Shown: in pieces, positions 16,253 through 16,615 of the stretch | How positions within the stretch are numbered: position 1 is the stretch's first letter | How the letters are laid out: every line of letters starts with the position of its first letter | NCBI GenBank assembly: GCA_004009845.1 | Contig: RMBW01000275.1 | Location: 1 to 16,615 of the forward strand | Direction: 5' to 3' | DNA length: 16,615 nt | Origin: Davidsoniella eucalypti | Lineage: Eukaryota; Ascomycota; Sordariomycetes; Microascales; Ceratocystidaceae | Notes under the pieces: model-generated | The model's input: the letters and a program-made list of their open reading frames with translations, nothing else | Databases searched by the model: none | What the model was told of the DNA's origin: nothing | Translations under genes and position numbers: made by a program

Positions 16253-16615
16253 GACTTTTTGGCTCCGACACCCTAGTTAGATCTCCAAACTACGAGATAT
16301 TGGGGAAGGATAGGAATTGAGGTCATGGTAGATATAGCGACGGTGAAGATATTCGGCCTAAACACCGATAAATTTCATTATAATATAGTAACTTCATTGA
16401 TCTAACGTCGGATTATTCTCGTAGGTCTCTCACCATTCTGATGACGAGCACATGCTAAATCAGACGGGATAAGCATGCCTTTGAGTAAGCTTACTAGTCA
16501 TTCCTTTAATATAGAAAAAATTGAGAGAAATTTACCAGATTGGTGCGCGTACTTTTTTTCAGTACTACTTTAACGAAGGTCATGAAACTTTGTCGGTAGT
16601 GCTAGTTAAGATGAG

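Larger units (their letters stand above)
15104..16615. other. Sugar transporter promoter and right flank
   Basis: No recognised gene. The left part holds the transporter promoter: a TATA box, a CGGCA-AATCA-TGCCG inverted repeat (15353-15367), a group of GC boxes matching the CreA/Mig1 consensus, and a GGCGCGCA direct repeat. The right part holds a 56-codon open frame behind a CT-rich leader (15694-15864) and an isolated intron signature (16188-16252). A plus-strand transcription unit running out of the window is possible. Confidence 0.5.

Overview
The window comes from an ascomycete fungus. The coding genes are typical fungal housekeeping and metabolic genes. Several are split by short introns (61-102 nt, one of 168 nt) with GTAAGT/GTATGT-type donors, CTAAC/CTGAC-like branch points and TAG/CAG acceptors. 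The cytidine deaminase gene has a TATA box followed by a CT-rich leader. Intron density argues against a Saccharomyces-type yeast. A filamentous ascomycete or an intron-rich basal yeast both fit, and the sequence alone does not decide between them.

Six protein genes can be supported. From left to right they are: (1) an intronless UTR1-like NAD kinase, minus strand, 174-2003; (2) a three-exon RRP46 exosome core subunit, minus strand, 7445-8467; (3) an intronless PP2A activator (PTPA/RRD1), plus strand, 9063-10352; (4) a three-exon peroxisomal MaoC-type (hydratase 2) enzyme ending in SKL, minus strand, 10500-11596; (5) a three-exon cytidine deaminase, plus strand, 12530-13162; (6) a five-exon MFS hexose transporter of 520 residues, minus strand, 13285-15103. 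Genes 2/3 and 4/5 diverge from shared promoters of 595 and 933 bp. Genes 3/4 and 5/6 converge with only 147 and 122 bp between stop codons.

The odd region is 2004-7444, 5.4 kb between the NAD kinase and RRP46 with no recognisable gene. It is not empty. It has two diverging TATAAAAG boxes 45 bp apart near 3.0 kb, a consensus 5' splice donor just downstream of the leftward one, and a 34-nt GC-rich imperfect palindrome. It also has telomere-like TTAGGG units, a TTTGGTCTTG repeat cluster, and a frame-consistent three-exon candidate at 5440-6054. The right flank (15104-16615) holds the transporter promoter with a TATA box, several CreA/Mig1-type GC boxes and a GGCGCGCA repeat pair. It also has a 56-codon plus-strand ORF behind a CT-rich leader and an isolated, complete intron signature at 16188-16252.

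The genes do not form a pathway cluster. They look like an ordinary chromosomal neighbourhood covering NADP supply, RNA decay, phosphatase control, peroxisomal acyl-CoA metabolism, pyrimidine salvage and sugar uptake. No decisive new system was found. The best leads are the hidden transcription units in the gene-poor stretch and the promoter palindromes, one of which matches a FarA/FarB-type fatty-acid-response core upstream of the peroxisomal enzyme.
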